From: Mycolicibacterium sp. S2-37
GTDB taxonomy: Bacteria > Actinomycetota > Actinomycetes > Mycobacteriales > Mycobacteriaceae
NCBI RefSeq assembly: GCF_017352375.1
Contig: NZ_JAFEVR010000006.1
Span: 62,001 to 126,000, forward strand
DNA length: 64,000 nucleotides
Direction: 5' to 3'
The translations under genes were made by a program, and so were the position numbers. The number at the start of each line of letters is the position of its first letter. Position 1 is the first letter of the stretch. The notes below the pieces were generated by a model. The model was not told the DNA's origin and did not search any database. It saw only the letters and a list, made by a program, of their open reading frames with translations. Of this stretch, positions 38,773 to 50,272 are shown piece after piece.

Positions 38773-40341
38773 TCAGACGATCCAGGCCGCTGCGTCGGCG
38801 GGCAGCCGTCCGTCATCGAGATCGGCGCTGGACAGCAGCACCCGCCCGGAAGGCAACTCCGCGGCGCGTGTGCCCGTGTTCAGCACGCACGTCAGCCCGC
38901 CCGCGGTCCGCAGCGTGAGCACATCGTCCTCGGCGGTCAGTGCGTCGAGCGCCGTGCCGTCGAATTCGGGTTGCTCCCGGCGCAATCGCAGCGCCCGGCG
39001 GAAGAAGTTCAGCGTCGAGCCCGGATCAGGCTCCTGGCGCTGCACGGTCAGCGCCGACCACTCTGGCGGCATCGGTAGCCAGGTGTCGGCCGATGCGGAG
39101 AAACCGAACGGCGGTTCGTCACCCGACCACGGCATCGGCACCCGGCAGCCGTCGCGGCCGCGTTCGGTGCGGTTGGAGCGTTCCCACACCGGGTCCTGCA
39201 GCACCTCGTCGGGCAGGTCCACGTTGGGCAGCCCGAGTTCCTCGCCGTTGTAGACGAATACCGCGCCGGGCAGCGCCAGCATCACCAGCGCCATGGCCCG
39301 GGCCCGCGCCAGTCCGGTGGCCCCGCCGCCGTAACGGCTCACCTCGCGCTCGACGTCGTGGTTGGACAGGCACCACGTCGGCGTCGCATTCTGCAAAGCG
39401 ACCGCCGCCAGCGAGTTCTCGATGGCTTCGCGGATCTCGGTGGCGCCGAACTCCGCGCGGACCAACCGGAAGTTGAAGCCGAGATGCAGTTCGTCGGGAC
39501 GCAGATAGGCCGCGAACGCCTCGTTGTCGTAGACCCACACCTCGCCGACCGCGACCGCACCCGGATAGTCGTCGAGTATCGAGCGGATACCGCGGTGGAT
39601 CTCATGGACACCCTCGTGGTCGAAGCGCGGATCGAAGCTCGCGTCGGACAGCAGCTTGTTCGCGGCGATCTCCATGTCCGGCAGGTCGGCCGGTTTCGAC
39701 ATGCCGTGGGCGACGTCGATACGGAAACCGTCCACCCCGCGGTCCAGCCAGAACCGCAGGGTCTTCTCCAGGTCGGCGAACACCTCGGGGTTGTCCCAGT
39801 TCAGATCCGGCTGCTCGGGATCGAACAGATGCAGGTACCACTGACCGGGTGCACCGTCGGGTTCGACGATCCGCGTCCAGGCCGGGCCGCCGAACACCGA
39901 GATCCAGTTGTTGGGCGGATGGATGCCGTCCGGGCCCGAGCCGTCGCGGAAGATGTAGCGCGCCCGCTGGTCGGTGTCGGGGCCGGCGGCCAGCGCCGCC
40001 TGGAACCAGGGATGCGCAGAGCTGGTGTGGTTGGGGACGAGGTCCATGGTGATCCGGATGCCGCGCGCGTGCGCCTCGGCCACCAGCCGGTCGAGCGCCT
40101 CGATGCCGCCGAACATCGGATCGATGTCGCGCGGATCGGCCACGTCGTAGCCGTGGTCGGCCATGGGGGAGACGGTCACCGGGTTCAGCCACAGCGCGTC
40201 GACACCGAGGGTCTGCAGATAGTCCAGGCCGGCGGTGACGCCGTCGAGGTCGCCGACGCCGTCACCGTCGCTGTCGCGGAAGGAACGGGGATAGACCTGG
40301 TAGACCACGGCACGGGGCCACCAGGGAGTCATTGAAGTCAT
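38773..40341 (-). CDS. aglA: GH13 alpha-glucosidase
   Basis: A 522-aa alpha-amylase-family glycosidase. GH13 regions are visible: MDLVPNHTSSAHPWF (region I), GVDGFRIDVAHGM with the nucleophile Asp (region II), VAVGEVWVYD with the acid Glu (region III) and CLSNHDVERE (region IV). It starts VVYQVYPRSFRDSDGDG like oligo-1,6- or alpha-glucosidases, and corresponds to AglA (Rv2471). It hydrolyses alpha-glucosides of small malto- or isomalto-oligosaccharides, probably in the cytoplasm. Start ATG 40341 or 40332; neither has a clear ribosome site. The glbO gene ends 25 bases upstream on the same strand. Confidence 0.9.
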   Translation of the reverse strand: MTSMTPWWPRAVVYQVYPRSFRDSDGDGVGDLDGVTAGLDYLQTLGVDALWLNPVTVSPMADHGYDVADPRDIDPMFGGIEALDRLVAEAHARGIRITMDLVPNHTSSAHPWFQAALAAGPDTDQRARYIFRDGSGPDGIHPPNNWISVFGGPAWTRIVEPDGAPGQWYLHLFDPEQPDLNWDNPEVFADLEKTLRFWLDRGVDGFRIDVAHGMSKPADLPDMEIAANKLLSDASFDPRFDHEGVHEIHRGIRSILDDYPGAVAVGEVWVYDNEAFAAYLRPDELHLGFNFRLVRAEFGATEIREAIENSLAAVALQNATPTWCLSNHDVEREVSRYGGGATGLARARAMALVMLALPGAVFVYNGEELGLPNVDLPDEVLQDPVWERSNRTERGRDGCRVPMPWSGDEPPFGFSASADTWLPMPPEWSALTVQRQEPDPGSTLNFFRRALRLRREQPEFDGTALDALTAEDDVLTLRTAGGLTCVLNTGTRAAELPSGRVLLSSADLDDGRLPADAAAWIV

Positions 40342-40366
40342 CGGAGCCGATTGTCCCCGCCGCGGA

Positions 40367-40771
40367 TCAGAACGGCGAATTGACCATCGACTGGGCGGCC
40401 ATCTCCAGATAGGCGATCAGCTCGCGGCGGTGCTCGTCGTCGAGGGTCTGCGCATCGATCGAGGCGACCGCGGTGTGCATGCAGCGCAGCCAGGCGTCGC
40501 GCTCGATGTAGCCGATGCGAAACGGAGCGTGGCGCATCCGCAGACGCGGGTGGCCGCGCTGGTCCGAGTAGGTGCGCGGACCGCCCCAATACTGCTCGAG
40601 GAACATGCGCAGGCGGACCTCGGCGGCGTCGAGTTCGTCCTCCGGATACAGCGGGCGCAGGATCTCGTCCTCGCGCACCAACTCGTAGAACCGCGCCACG
40701 ATCGCGGTGAACGTGTCGTGGCCACCGACCTCGTCGTAGAACGACCGCGCTGGTTGTGTCACCGGATCCAT
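40367..40771 (-). CDS. glbO: Group II truncated haemoglobin
   Basis: A 134-aa group II truncated globin, with a short extra N-terminus compared with the 128-aa GlbO of M. tuberculosis. Signature: [30 protein letters not shown] with the proximal His and surrounding aromatic residues, and a conserved Trp later in [15 protein letters not shown]. It binds O2 and may serve in oxygen or NO handling at the membrane; these roles come from the M. tuberculosis protein. It is divergent from the HNH gene with a 145-base gap. Confidence 0.93.
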   Translation of the reverse strand: MDPVTQPARSFYDEVGGHDTFTAIVARFYELVREDEILRPLYPEDELDAAEVRLRMFLEQYWGGPRTYSDQRGHPRLRMRHAPFRIGYIERDAWLRCMHTAVASIDAQTLDDEHRRELIAYLEMAAQSMVNSPF

Positions 40772-40916
40772 TGTGGTCCATCCCGGGTCGGCGGGGGGCG
40801 AGCGGCCCCGGGCGGCGGCGGTGTCACCGGAAGTTCACCGGACTGACCTGCGAACACGGTCAGAATTGTCGTGCGATCGACGCGGATCCGTGGTGGACTG
40901 TCTCCTCGGAGGACGT

Positions 40917-41570
40917 ATGGCGCATCGCAAGAGAAGCCCGGCGAAACCAGCTGGTCACAGGCGTGCGGCCGCGGCCGGCCATCCGGGCCCCGCGGCGATG
41001 ACCAGTGTTCTGCACAGCGTCGAGCCACCGGCGACGGGCCACGACGGATCGCTGTGGGGCCGGCGCCGGGTCCTGCTCCTGAACTCCACCTACGAGCCGC
41101 TGACCGCGCTGCCGATGCGTCGCGCGGTGATCATGGTGATGTGCGGCAAGGCCGACGTCGTCCACGACGACCCCGGCGGGCCCGTCATCCACTCCGCCTC
41201 GCGCAGCATCACCGTGCCGTCGGTGATCCGGCTGCGCACGTTCGTTCGGGTGCCGTACCGGGCCAGGGTGCCGATGACGCGTGCGGCCCTGATGCACCGC
41301 GACCGGTTCCGCTGTGCGTACTGCGGCGCCAAGGCCGACACCGTCGACCATGTGGTGCCGCGCAGCCGGGGCGGCGACCACTCCTGGGAGAACTGCGTGG
41401 CGGCATGTGCGACGTGCAACCACCGCAAGGCCGACCACCTGCTCTCCGACCTCGGGTGGTCGTTGCGGTCGACACCGCTGCCGCCCAAAGGGCAGCACTG
41501 GCGGTTGCTGTCGACGGTCAAGGAACTCGACCCGGCATGGGTCAGATACCTGGGTGAGGGCGCGGCCTGA
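40917..41570 (+). CDS. HNH endonuclease-domain protein (Rv2469c-like)
   Basis: A 217-aa protein. ATG 40917 follows GGAGGA; the shorter ATG 40998 lacks a ribosome site. An N-terminal basic stretch is followed by a conserved domain (VLLLNSTYEPLTALPMRRAV) and an HNH motif with a zinc knuckle: FRCAYCGAKADTVDHVVPRS, then ENCVAACATCNHRKADHLL. This is the widespread actinobacterial/cyanobacterial HNH housekeeping family, not a restriction enzyme. The biological role is unclear. It precedes ctaJ by 27 bases on the same strand. Confidence 0.87.
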   Translation: MAHRKRSPAKPAGHRRAAAAGHPGPAAMTSVLHSVEPPATGHDGSLWGRRRVLLLNSTYEPLTALPMRRAVIMVMCGKADVVHDDPGGPVIHSASRSITVPSVIRLRTFVRVPYRARVPMTRAALMHRDRFRCAYCGAKADTVDHVVPRSRGGDHSWENCVAACATCNHRKADHLLSDLGWSLRSTPLPPKGQHWRLLSTVKELDPAWVRYLGEGAA

Positions 41571-41597
41571 GAGCCGGGTGGGATACGGTTTCTGATC

Positions 41598-41831
41598 GTG
41601 AGCACCCCCCTGATCCACTCCTTGTTCGTCCTTGTGCCGTTGGGGCTGGCGGCGGTGTTGGCCCTGTTCATCTGGCGGGGCAAGCCCGTGCACCCCCCGA
41701 CGTACAAAATGACCGATCCCTGGACGCATGCGCCGATCCTGTGGGCGGCCGAGGAACCGGCCGATCACGGGCACGGCGGACACCATGGCGACCACGTGAC
41801 AGTAGGAGGCGGCGCAAGTGGCAAGTGGTGA
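41598..41831 (+). CDS. ctaJ: Cytochrome aa3 oxidase accessory subunit CtaJ
   Basis: A 77-aa protein with one transmembrane helix ([20 protein letters not shown]) followed by [20 protein letters not shown] and a His/Gly-rich tail. It matches the CtaJ subunit seen in the M. smegmatis respiratory III2IV2 supercomplex (MSMEG_4693, as I recall). It should sit in the membrane at the oxidase. GTG 41598 is conserved in position. Its last 14 bases overlap the DUF5130 gene, whose product is another supercomplex component. Confidence 0.78.
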   Translation: MSTPLIHSLFVLVPLGLAAVLALFIWRGKPVHPPTYKMTDPWTHAPILWAAEEPADHGHGGHHGDHVTVGGGASGKW

Positions 41832-42291
41832 GATCGCGACAGCGGCCAATCACGAACTGGACCTGCCCCGCGGCTGGGCACTGACGTCGAGCGGACGGCT
41901 GTCGGGCGTCACCGAACCCGGTGAGCTCTCGGTGCACTACCCGTTCCCGATGAAGGATCTTGTGATCCTCGACAACGCGCTGAAGTACGGCTCGCGTGGC
42001 GCGAAGGCCCGCTTCGCCGTCTACATCGGAGATCTCGGTGCCGACACCGCGACCACTGCGCGCAGTCTGCTGGCCAAGGTCCCGACGCCGGAGAACGCAG
42101 TGCTGCTGGCGGTCTCGCCGGACCAGCACGCGATCGAGGTGGTCTACGGCTCGAAGGTCAAAGGCCGTGGCATCGAAGAGGCTGCGCCGCTGGGGGTGTC
42201 GGCCGCCGCCGCATCGTTCAAGGAGGGCAACCTCATCGACGGGCTGATCAGCGGCATCCGCGTGCTCTCGGCCGGCGTCTCGCCCCGCTAG
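41818..42291 (+). CDS. DUF5130/TPM-domain supercomplex-associated protein (Rv2468c-like)
   Basis: A 157-aa soluble TPM-like domain protein without a signal peptide: [42 protein letters not shown] and [10 protein letters not shown]. Its M. smegmatis relative (MSMEG_4692) is, to my knowledge, the supercomplex association factor PRSAF1. GTG 41818 follows AGGAGG and overlaps ctaJ by 14 bases, so the two are made together. It probably binds the cytoplasmic face of the supercomplex. Confidence 0.75.
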   Translation: MASGEIATAANHELDLPRGWALTSSGRLSGVTEPGELSVHYPFPMKDLVILDNALKYGSRGAKARFAVYIGDLGADTATTARSLLAKVPTPENAVLLAVSPDQHAIEVVYGSKVKGRGIEEAAPLGVSAAAASFKEGNLIDGLISGIRVLSAGVSPR

Positions 42292-42309
42292 TCGCAACTT
42301 TTCGCGAAA

Positions 42310-42356
42310 TAGCATTCCCGGCTGCGAAGCACGCGGCTTCGCGATCGGGAATGCTA
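42310..42356. terminator. 47-base near-perfect hairpin between DUF5130 and DUF1206 genes
   Basis: TAGCATTCCCG (42310-42320) pairs with CGGGAATGCTA (42346-42356), and GCGAAGC (42324-42330) with GCTTCGC (42336-42342), around a 5-base loop with only a 3-base internal bulge region. It follows the DUF5130 stop by 18 bases and ends 26 bases before the next gene. It acts as a terminator or leader structure. Confidence 0.55.
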
Positions 42357-42382
42357 ATCCGCGAGTGGGGTAACCACGTCAG

Positions 42383-43207
42383 GTGAGTCAGGTCCGGCAC
42401 GCCCACTTCATCCTCCGCCTGACCCGCCACGACGGCCTCCGGTTCGCCGCCCGCATGGGTTACGCGGTCAGCGGCACCCTGCACCTGATCGTCGCCTATC
42501 TCATCGTGCGGATCGCTCTCGGTGCGCGCGGCACCCACGCTGACCCGTCCGGCGCGCTGGAGACCGTCGCGGAAACCAGGGGCGGTGCGGCGGCGTTGTG
42601 GATCCTGGTGATCGCGCTCATCCCGCTCACGCTCTGGCGGCTCGCCGAGGCGCTGGTCGGACTGCACCCGGCCGAGGGACACCAACCCCACCTCAACGAT
42701 GACCACCGCCCAGGCAACCGGCTCAAGGCGCTGGGCCTGCTGCTCATCTACTGCGGTATCGGCTACACCGCGGTGCGCTACGCCCTGGGCACCGGTTCGG
42801 CCAGCCGCGACGAGAGCGCGGGGATCACCGCCCGGCTGATCCAGCAGGGGTGGGGCCGCATGGCGTTGATCGTCGGCGGCGCGTTGGTCGCCGTCATCGG
42901 CGCCTACTACGCCTACAAGGGCGCGTCGCGACGGTTCCGCACCGACCTGACCGACCCGGTCGGCCCGGTCATCACCACCCTCGGCTTCGTCGGCTACTTC
43001 GCCGAGGGTCTGGTGCTCGGTATCGCGGGACTGCTGGTGATCGTGGCGGTCGTCGACGTCGATCCGTCCAAGGCCACCGGAATCGACGCCGCCGTGAAGG
43101 CCCTCGGCGCCACCCGGCCAGGGCTGATCCTGCTCATCTTCGCCGCGGTGGGCTTCGCGGCCTACGGTCTGTACAGCCTCACGCTGACCCGCTTTGCGCG
43201 GATGTGA
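42383..43207 (+). CDS. DUF1206 integral membrane protein
   Basis: A 274-aa membrane protein with six or seven helices in three similar pairs, the DUF1206 pattern. Each pair starts with a related motif: RFAARMGYAVSGTLHLIVAY, KALGLLLIYCGIGYTAVRYA and VITTLGFVGYFAEGLVLGIA. GTG 42383 sits in AGGTGAGT. Function is unknown. Its 3' end overlaps the convergent HNH gene by 29 bases. Confidence 0.82.
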   Translation: MSQVRHAHFILRLTRHDGLRFAARMGYAVSGTLHLIVAYLIVRIALGARGTHADPSGALETVAETRGGAAALWILVIALIPLTLWRLAEALVGLHPAEGHQPHLNDDHRPGNRLKALGLLLIYCGIGYTAVRYALGTGSASRDESAGITARLIQQGWGRMALIVGGALVAVIGAYYAYKGASRRFRTDLTDPVGPVITTLGFVGYFAEGLVLGIAGLLVIVAVVDVDPSKATGIDAAVKALGATRPGLILLIFAAVGFAAYGLYSLTLTRFARM

Positions 43208-43541
43208 GCAGCTCCGCCCGGATCCGCACGTAGCGCTCCAGGAACGCCCGCTCGTCCAGCCGCTTGCGGCGCAGCCAGCCGGTCACCTCGTCATTGCACT
43301 TGCTCGCGTTGCACGCCGCGCACGCCGGCACCACGTTGTCGATGGTGTAGCGGCCGCCGCGAGAGATCGCCATCACGCAATCCCGTTGCAGCGCAACGCC
43401 TGTCGCGCCGCAATAGGCACAGCCCGGCCAGGCCGCCTTGATCGCTGCCCACTGCGCTGTGGTGAGGTCGTTGACCACCGCCGCCACGCGGCGCTTGCGT
43501 CTGCGGGCAGCACGCGCCCGGCGGCTGTTGGGCGACGCCAT
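43179..43541 (-). CDS. Small HNH endonuclease-domain protein
   Basis: A 120-aa protein from ATG 43541. A longer frame to 43619 exists but homology starts at the basic stretch SRRARAARRRKRRV. The HNH/zinc motif is complete: GCAYCGATGVALQRDCVMAI, then NVVPACAACNASKCNDEV. No restriction partner is nearby. It follows pepN on the same strand with a gap of about 100 bases and may be co-transcribed. Neither start has a clear ribosome site. Confidence 0.78.
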   Translation of the reverse strand: MASPNSRRARAARRRKRRVAAVVNDLTTAQWAAIKAAWPGCAYCGATGVALQRDCVMAISRGGRYTIDNVVPACAACNASKCNDEVTGWLRRKRLDERAFLERYVRIRAELLTSAQSGSA

Positions 43542-43642
43542 GGCGTGAGCATAGGCACCTTCGACCGCGGCGAGCGTGCGCGAACTGTCGTCGGCCACCG
43601 GCGTGTCGCGCGCAGACACGCACGCTCACGGAGACGTCGACG

Positions 43643-46240
<2,598 letters not shown>

Positions 46241-46264
46241 GCCCGTCAACCCTAGACGCAGAAC

Positions 46265-46292
46265 GGGAACACAGCTCGGCTGTGCCCGGTTG
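46265..46292 (+). promoter_or_regulatory. SigH-type promoter
   Basis: GGGAACA at 46265-46271, a 17-base spacer, GTTG at 46289-46292. This fits the mycobacterial SigH/SigE pattern (GGAAC, 16-17 bases, GTT). It lies 54 bases upstream of the DsbA-like start. The M. tuberculosis orthologue Rv2466c is a known oxidative/heat-stress, SigH-regulated gene. Confidence 0.65.
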
Positions 46293-46346
46293 TGTTGAAC
46301 CGATCGCCGTCCCCGATGCTCGTCGCCACCCGAAAGGAACCCGCGA

Positions 46347-46967
46347 ATGGCCGAGAAGTCCAGAGCCGATTTCTGGTTCGACCCGCTGTGCCCCTGGTGC
46401 TGGATCACCTCCCGCTGGATCCTCGAGGTCGAGAAGGTCCGCGACATCGACGTCAACTTGCGGGTGATGAGCCTCGCGGTGCTCAACGAGGGCCGCGATC
46501 TGCCCGAGGAGTACCGCGAGATGATGAAGACCGCGTGGGGCCCGGTGCGGGTCGCCATCGCCGCCGAACAGGCCAAGGGCCGCGAGGTGCTGGCCCCGCT
46601 CTACACCGCGATGGGCACCCGTATCCACAACCAGAACTACCGAGAATCCGATCCGGATTTCAGCAAGGTCATCGCCGAGTCGCTGGCGGAGGTGGGGCTG
46701 CCCGCCGAACTCGCCGAGGCCGCCACGTCGACCGACTACGACGAGGCGTTGCGGGCCAGTCACCACGAGGGCATGGACGCGGTGGGTGAGGACGTCGGCA
46801 CGCCGACCATCCACGTCAACGGGGTCGCGTTCTTCGGCCCGGTGTTGTCGCGGATACCGCGCGGCGAGGAGGCCGGCAAACTGTGGGACGCATCGGTGAC
46901 CTTTGCGTCGTATCCGCACTTCTGGGAGCTCAAGCGCTCCCGGACGGAGAGCCCGGCCTTCGACTGA
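46347..46967 (+). CDS. Mycothiol-linked DsbA-fold oxidoreductase (Rv2466c-like)
   Basis: A 206-aa thioredoxin-fold protein with a helical insert. The active site C-P-W-C lies near residue 19 ([20 protein letters not shown]) and the cis-Pro loop in GTPTIHVNG. There is no signal peptide, so it acts in the cytoplasm. In M. tuberculosis the orthologue uses mycothiol and protects against oxidative stress, and also activates some nitro-type prodrugs. AAAGGAA precedes ATG 46347. The upstream SigH-like promoter fits that role. Confidence 0.9.
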   Translation: MAEKSRADFWFDPLCPWCWITSRWILEVEKVRDIDVNLRVMSLAVLNEGRDLPEEYREMMKTAWGPVRVAIAAEQAKGREVLAPLYTAMGTRIHNQNYRESDPDFSKVIAESLAEVGLPAELAEAATSTDYDEALRASHHEGMDAVGEDVGTPTIHVNGVAFFGPVLSRIPRGEEAGKLWDASVTFASYPHFWELKRSRTESPAFD

Positions 46968-47055
46968 CCACACAACGTCGTCGATACGGGGGTCGAATCG
47001 CCGATCACCGGGTACAAAGGGGGCCACGTTCCCCCATCTGATCCCGGAGACGACG

Positions 47056-48882
47056 ATGTCTGCTGAAACGTCTGCTGATACGACCCCTGCAACGACCGCC
47101 GGTGCCGCCGCGGCGAACGTCGCCACCATGTTCTTCGAACGCGTCGAGAAGTCGGCGCACCATGAGGCCTTCCGCTACCTCGACGGCGGAAAGTGGACGT
47201 CGCTGACATGGCAGGACGCCGCCGAGCAGGTGGAGGCGCTCGCGGCGGGGCTGCTCGCGTTGGGGATCGAGCCCGAGCAGCGGGTCGGTATCGCCTCGAG
47301 CACCCGCTACGAGTGGATCCTCGCCGACCTGGCGATCATGTGCGCCGGTGGGGCAACCACGACGGTCTATCCGACGACCAACGCCGAGGACACCGCCTAC
47401 ATCCTCGGTGACTCCGAATCGCGGTTCGTCTTCGCCGAGGACGATGCTCAGCTGGAGAAGCTGCGCGAACGCCGCGACGAGCTGCCCGGTGTCGAGAAGG
47501 TCGTCCTCTTCGACGGCAGCGGTGACGGAGACTGGGTCACCACACTCGGCGAGGTCATCGAAGCGGGTCGCGCACATCTGCGCGACCACCCGTCGGATGT
47601 TCGCGACCGGTCCGCGGCCATCGGCGCCGATCAGCTGGCCACCTTGATCTACACGTCGGGCACCACCGGCAAGCCCAAGGGCGTCCGGCTCGCTCACCGG
47701 GCATGGGTGTACGAGGGTGAGACGATCGCCGGCTTCGGCATTCTCGACGAGAACGACCTGCAGCTGCTGTGGCTGCCGCTGGCGCACGCCTTCGGCAAGG
47801 TGCTCATCTCGGCGCAGCTGGCGTGCGGTTTCGCCAGCGCGATCGACGGACGCGTCGACAAGATCGTCGAGAACATGGGCACGGTCAAGCCGACGTTCAT
47901 GGGCGCCGCACCCCGCATCTTCGAGAAGGCTCACGCCAAGGTCTCCACCCAGCAGAAGGGTGTGAAGGAGGTGCTGTTCAACGCCGCGTTCGCCGTCGGC
48001 CGGGACGTGAGCCGGCGCCGGCGCAACGGCGAGTCGGTACCGCTGCCGCAGAAACTGGCGCACGGCGTGTTCGACCGCCTGGTGTTCAGCAAGATCCGCG
48101 ATGTCTTCGGCGGCCGGGTGCGGTTCATGATCTCCGGGTCGGCCCCGCTCAACGGTGACATCGCCGAGTGGTTCCACGCGGCGGGCCTGCTCATCCTGGA
48201 GGGCTACGGACTCACCGAGACCGCGGCGGGCGCATTCATCAACCGCCTGGAGAACTACAAACTCGGCACCGTCGGCCAGGTCTTCGACGGATCCGAGGTC
48301 CGGCTCAGCGACAACGGCGAGGTGCAGATCAAGGGCCCGTGCGTGATGGACGGCTACCACAACCTGCCCGACAAGACCGCCGAGACGCTGACCGACGACG
48401 GCTGGCTGCGTACCGGCGACCGCGGAAAGCTCGACGACGAGGGCTTCCTGACGATCACCGGCCGGCTCAAAGAGCTGTTCAAGACTTCCGGCGGAAAGTA
48501 CGTTGCGCCCCCGGCGATCGAGGGCAAGTTCATGGCGCTGTGCCCCTACGCCGGCCACATGCTGGTGTTCGGCGAGTCCCGCAACTTCTGCGTCGCGCTG
48601 ATCACCCTCGACCCCGATTCGATCTCCGGCTGGGCGGAGGAGAACGGCCTCGGCGGCACGTCCTATGGCGAGCTGGTGAGGTCCGACGAGGTGCGCACCA
48701 TGGTCGGCGAGTACGTCGACAAGCTCAACGCGCAGCTCAACCGGTGGGAGACCATCAAGAAGTGGGAGCTGCTCGACCACGACCTGTCGATCGAGAACGG
48801 CGAGCTGACACCGTCTTTGAAGGTCAAGCGCTCGGTGGTCGAGGATCAGCAGAAGCAGGTGCTGGACTCGTTCTACACGTGA
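47056..48882 (+). CDS. fadD15: Long-chain fatty acid-CoA ligase (FadD15-like)
   Basis: A 608-aa ANL-superfamily acyl-CoA synthetase. It has LIYTSGTTGKPKGVRLAH (P-loop), LEGYGLTETAAGAFINRLEN, WLRTGDRGKLDDEGFLTITG and the C-terminal hinge region GRLKELFKTSGGKYVAPPAIE. Length and motifs are those of FadD15-type long-chain ligases. ATG 47056 follows CGGAGACGACG. In M. tuberculosis, fadD15 is elsewhere, so its place between the DsbA-like gene and rpiB is a local rearrangement or a paralogue. The start is in a low-complexity Thr/Ala stretch. Confidence 0.88.
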   Translation: MSAETSADTTPATTAGAAAANVATMFFERVEKSAHHEAFRYLDGGKWTSLTWQDAAEQVEALAAGLLALGIEPEQRVGIASSTRYEWILADLAIMCAGGATTTVYPTTNAEDTAYILGDSESRFVFAEDDAQLEKLRERRDELPGVEKVVLFDGSGDGDWVTTLGEVIEAGRAHLRDHPSDVRDRSAAIGADQLATLIYTSGTTGKPKGVRLAHRAWVYEGETIAGFGILDENDLQLLWLPLAHAFGKVLISAQLACGFASAIDGRVDKIVENMGTVKPTFMGAAPRIFEKAHAKVSTQQKGVKEVLFNAAFAVGRDVSRRRRNGESVPLPQKLAHGVFDRLVFSKIRDVFGGRVRFMISGSAPLNGDIAEWFHAAGLLILEGYGLTETAAGAFINRLENYKLGTVGQVFDGSEVRLSDNGEVQIKGPCVMDGYHNLPDKTAETLTDDGWLRTGDRGKLDDEGFLTITGRLKELFKTSGGKYVAPPAIEGKFMALCPYAGHMLVFGESRNFCVALITLDPDSISGWAEENGLGGTSYGELVRSDEVRTMVGEYVDKLNAQLNRWETIKKWELLDHDLSIENGELTPSLKVKRSVVEDQQKQVLDSFYT

Positions 48883-48910
48883 GCGTGGCCTGACATCCAC
48901 GTCTGCCAGA

Positions 48911-49393
48911 ATGGCGGCCATGCGCGTCTACCTGGGGTCTGACCACGCGGGCTTCGAGCTGAAGCAGGCGATCATCGAACATCTCCGCACCACCGGCCAC
49001 GAACCGGTGGACGTCGGCGCCTTCACCTACGACGCACAGGACGACTATCCGGCGTTCTGCATCGCCGCCGCGGAGAAGACCGTCGCCGATCCGGGCAGTC
49101 TCGGCATCGTGCTGGGCGGCTCCGGCAACGGCGAGCAGATCGCGGCGAACAAGGTGCCCGGCGCCCGGTGTGCGCTGGCATGGAGCGTCGAGACGGCCAC
49201 CCTGGCGCGCGAACACAACAACGCGCAGCTGATCGGCATCGGCGGGCGCATGCACTCCGAGGCCGATGCACTCGCCATCGTCGACGCCTTCGTCACCACG
49301 CCGTGGTCGGAAGCCGAACGCCATCAACGCCGTATCGACATCCTGGACGAGTACGAGCGCACCCACGAGGCGCCGCCGGTCCCCGGCGCATGA
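48911..49393 (+). CDS. rpiB: Ribose-5-phosphate isomerase B
   Basis: A 160-aa RpiB, interconverting ribose-5-phosphate and ribulose-5-phosphate. It has MRVYLGSDHAGFELKQ at the start, the active-site loop VLGGSGNGEQIAANK (with the Ser/Glu arrangement of the mycobacterial enzyme rather than the Cys of E. coli RpiB), and EHNNAQLIGIGGRM. Start 48911 matches the M. tuberculosis protein; ATG 48920 is an alternative. It lies 28 bases after fadD15-like and 13 bases before nei1. Confidence 0.94.
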   Translation: MAAMRVYLGSDHAGFELKQAIIEHLRTTGHEPVDVGAFTYDAQDDYPAFCIAAAEKTVADPGSLGIVLGGSGNGEQIAANKVPGARCALAWSVETATLAREHNNAQLIGIGGRMHSEADALAIVDAFVTTPWSEAERHQRRIDILDEYERTHEAPPVPGA

Positions 49394-49406
49394 CGCGGGC
49401 CTGACG

Positions 49407-50213
49407 ATGCCCGAAGGGCATACGCTGCACCGCCTGGCCCGGCTGCACCAGAAGCGGTTCAAGGGCCACCGGGTGCGGGTGAGCAGTCCGCAGCTCCGCT
49501 TCGTCGAAGGCGCCGCGATGGTCGACGGCTTCACCTTCACCGGTGCGAGCGCGTGGGGCAAACACCTGTTCCACCACTACCGCGGCGGCCGGATCGTGCA
49601 CGTGCACCTGGGCCTCTACGGACGGTTCGACGAGTTCGCCGTCGAACCCGACCAACCACCGCCCGACCCGATCGGCCAGGTGCGGATGCGCATCCTCGGC
49701 AACGGGTACGGCACCGATCTCCGCGGACCCACCGCGTGCGAGGTGGTCGACGAGGCGCAGGTGTCCGACATCCTGGCCCGCCTCGGCCCGGATCCGCTGC
49801 GCCGCGACGCCGACCCCGCCCCGGCCTGGCGACGGCTGAGCAGATCGAAGCGCCCGGTGGGGGCGCTGCTGATGGATCAGTCGGTGCTGGCAGGCGTCGG
49901 CAACGTCTACCGCAGCGAACTGCTCTACCGGCATCGCATCGACCCCTACCGGCTCGGTACCAACCTGGAGCCGGGCGAGTTCGACGCGATGTGGACCGAT
50001 CTGGTGGAGTTGATGAAGGTCGGGGTGCGTCGCGGCAAGATCATCACGCTGCGGCCCGAGGACGACCACGGTGCACCGTCCTACCGCAAGGGCAGACCGC
50101 GCACCTACGTGTACCGGCGCAGCGGCGAACCCTGCCGCATCTGCGCAACGCCGATCAGCACCGCAGAACTCGAAGGCCGAAACTTGTTCTGGTGTCCCAC
50201 CTGTCAGCACTGA
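49407..50213 (+). CDS. nei1: Fpg/Nei DNA glycosylase
   Basis: A 268-aa Fpg/Nei-family bifunctional DNA glycosylase/AP lyase. It begins MPEGHTLHRLA, with the catalytic Pro2 and Glu3. It has the H2TH region (DQSVLAGVGNVYRSELLYRH) and ends in a C4 zinc finger: C-R-I-C, 16 residues, C-P-T-C. The orthologue is Rv2464c (Nei1), which removes oxidised pyrimidines. It follows rpiB by 13 bases and is likely co-transcribed. Confidence 0.92.
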   Translation: MPEGHTLHRLARLHQKRFKGHRVRVSSPQLRFVEGAAMVDGFTFTGASAWGKHLFHHYRGGRIVHVHLGLYGRFDEFAVEPDQPPPDPIGQVRMRILGNGYGTDLRGPTACEVVDEAQVSDILARLGPDPLRRDADPAPAWRRLSRSKRPVGALLMDQSVLAGVGNVYRSELLYRHRIDPYRLGTNLEPGEFDAMWTDLVELMKVGVRRGKIITLRPEDDHGAPSYRKGRPRTYVYRRSGEPCRICATPISTAELEGRNLFWCPTCQH

Positions 50214-50272
50214 ACGAGAGCGGGGCCCACGTGCGCTGAGCGAGGCGAAGACCGGTCGGGGACAATCGGCCG

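Noticed and set aside
43542..43619. Longer N-terminus for the small HNH protein
   Set aside because: The extra 26 residues lack the pattern of the family and there is no ribosome site at either start; the shorter start matches where homology begins.
46241..46576. 112-codon N-terminal extension of pepN
   Set aside because: It would run through the SigH-type promoter and the divergent DsbA-like gene; MALPNLTRDQ is the conserved start.
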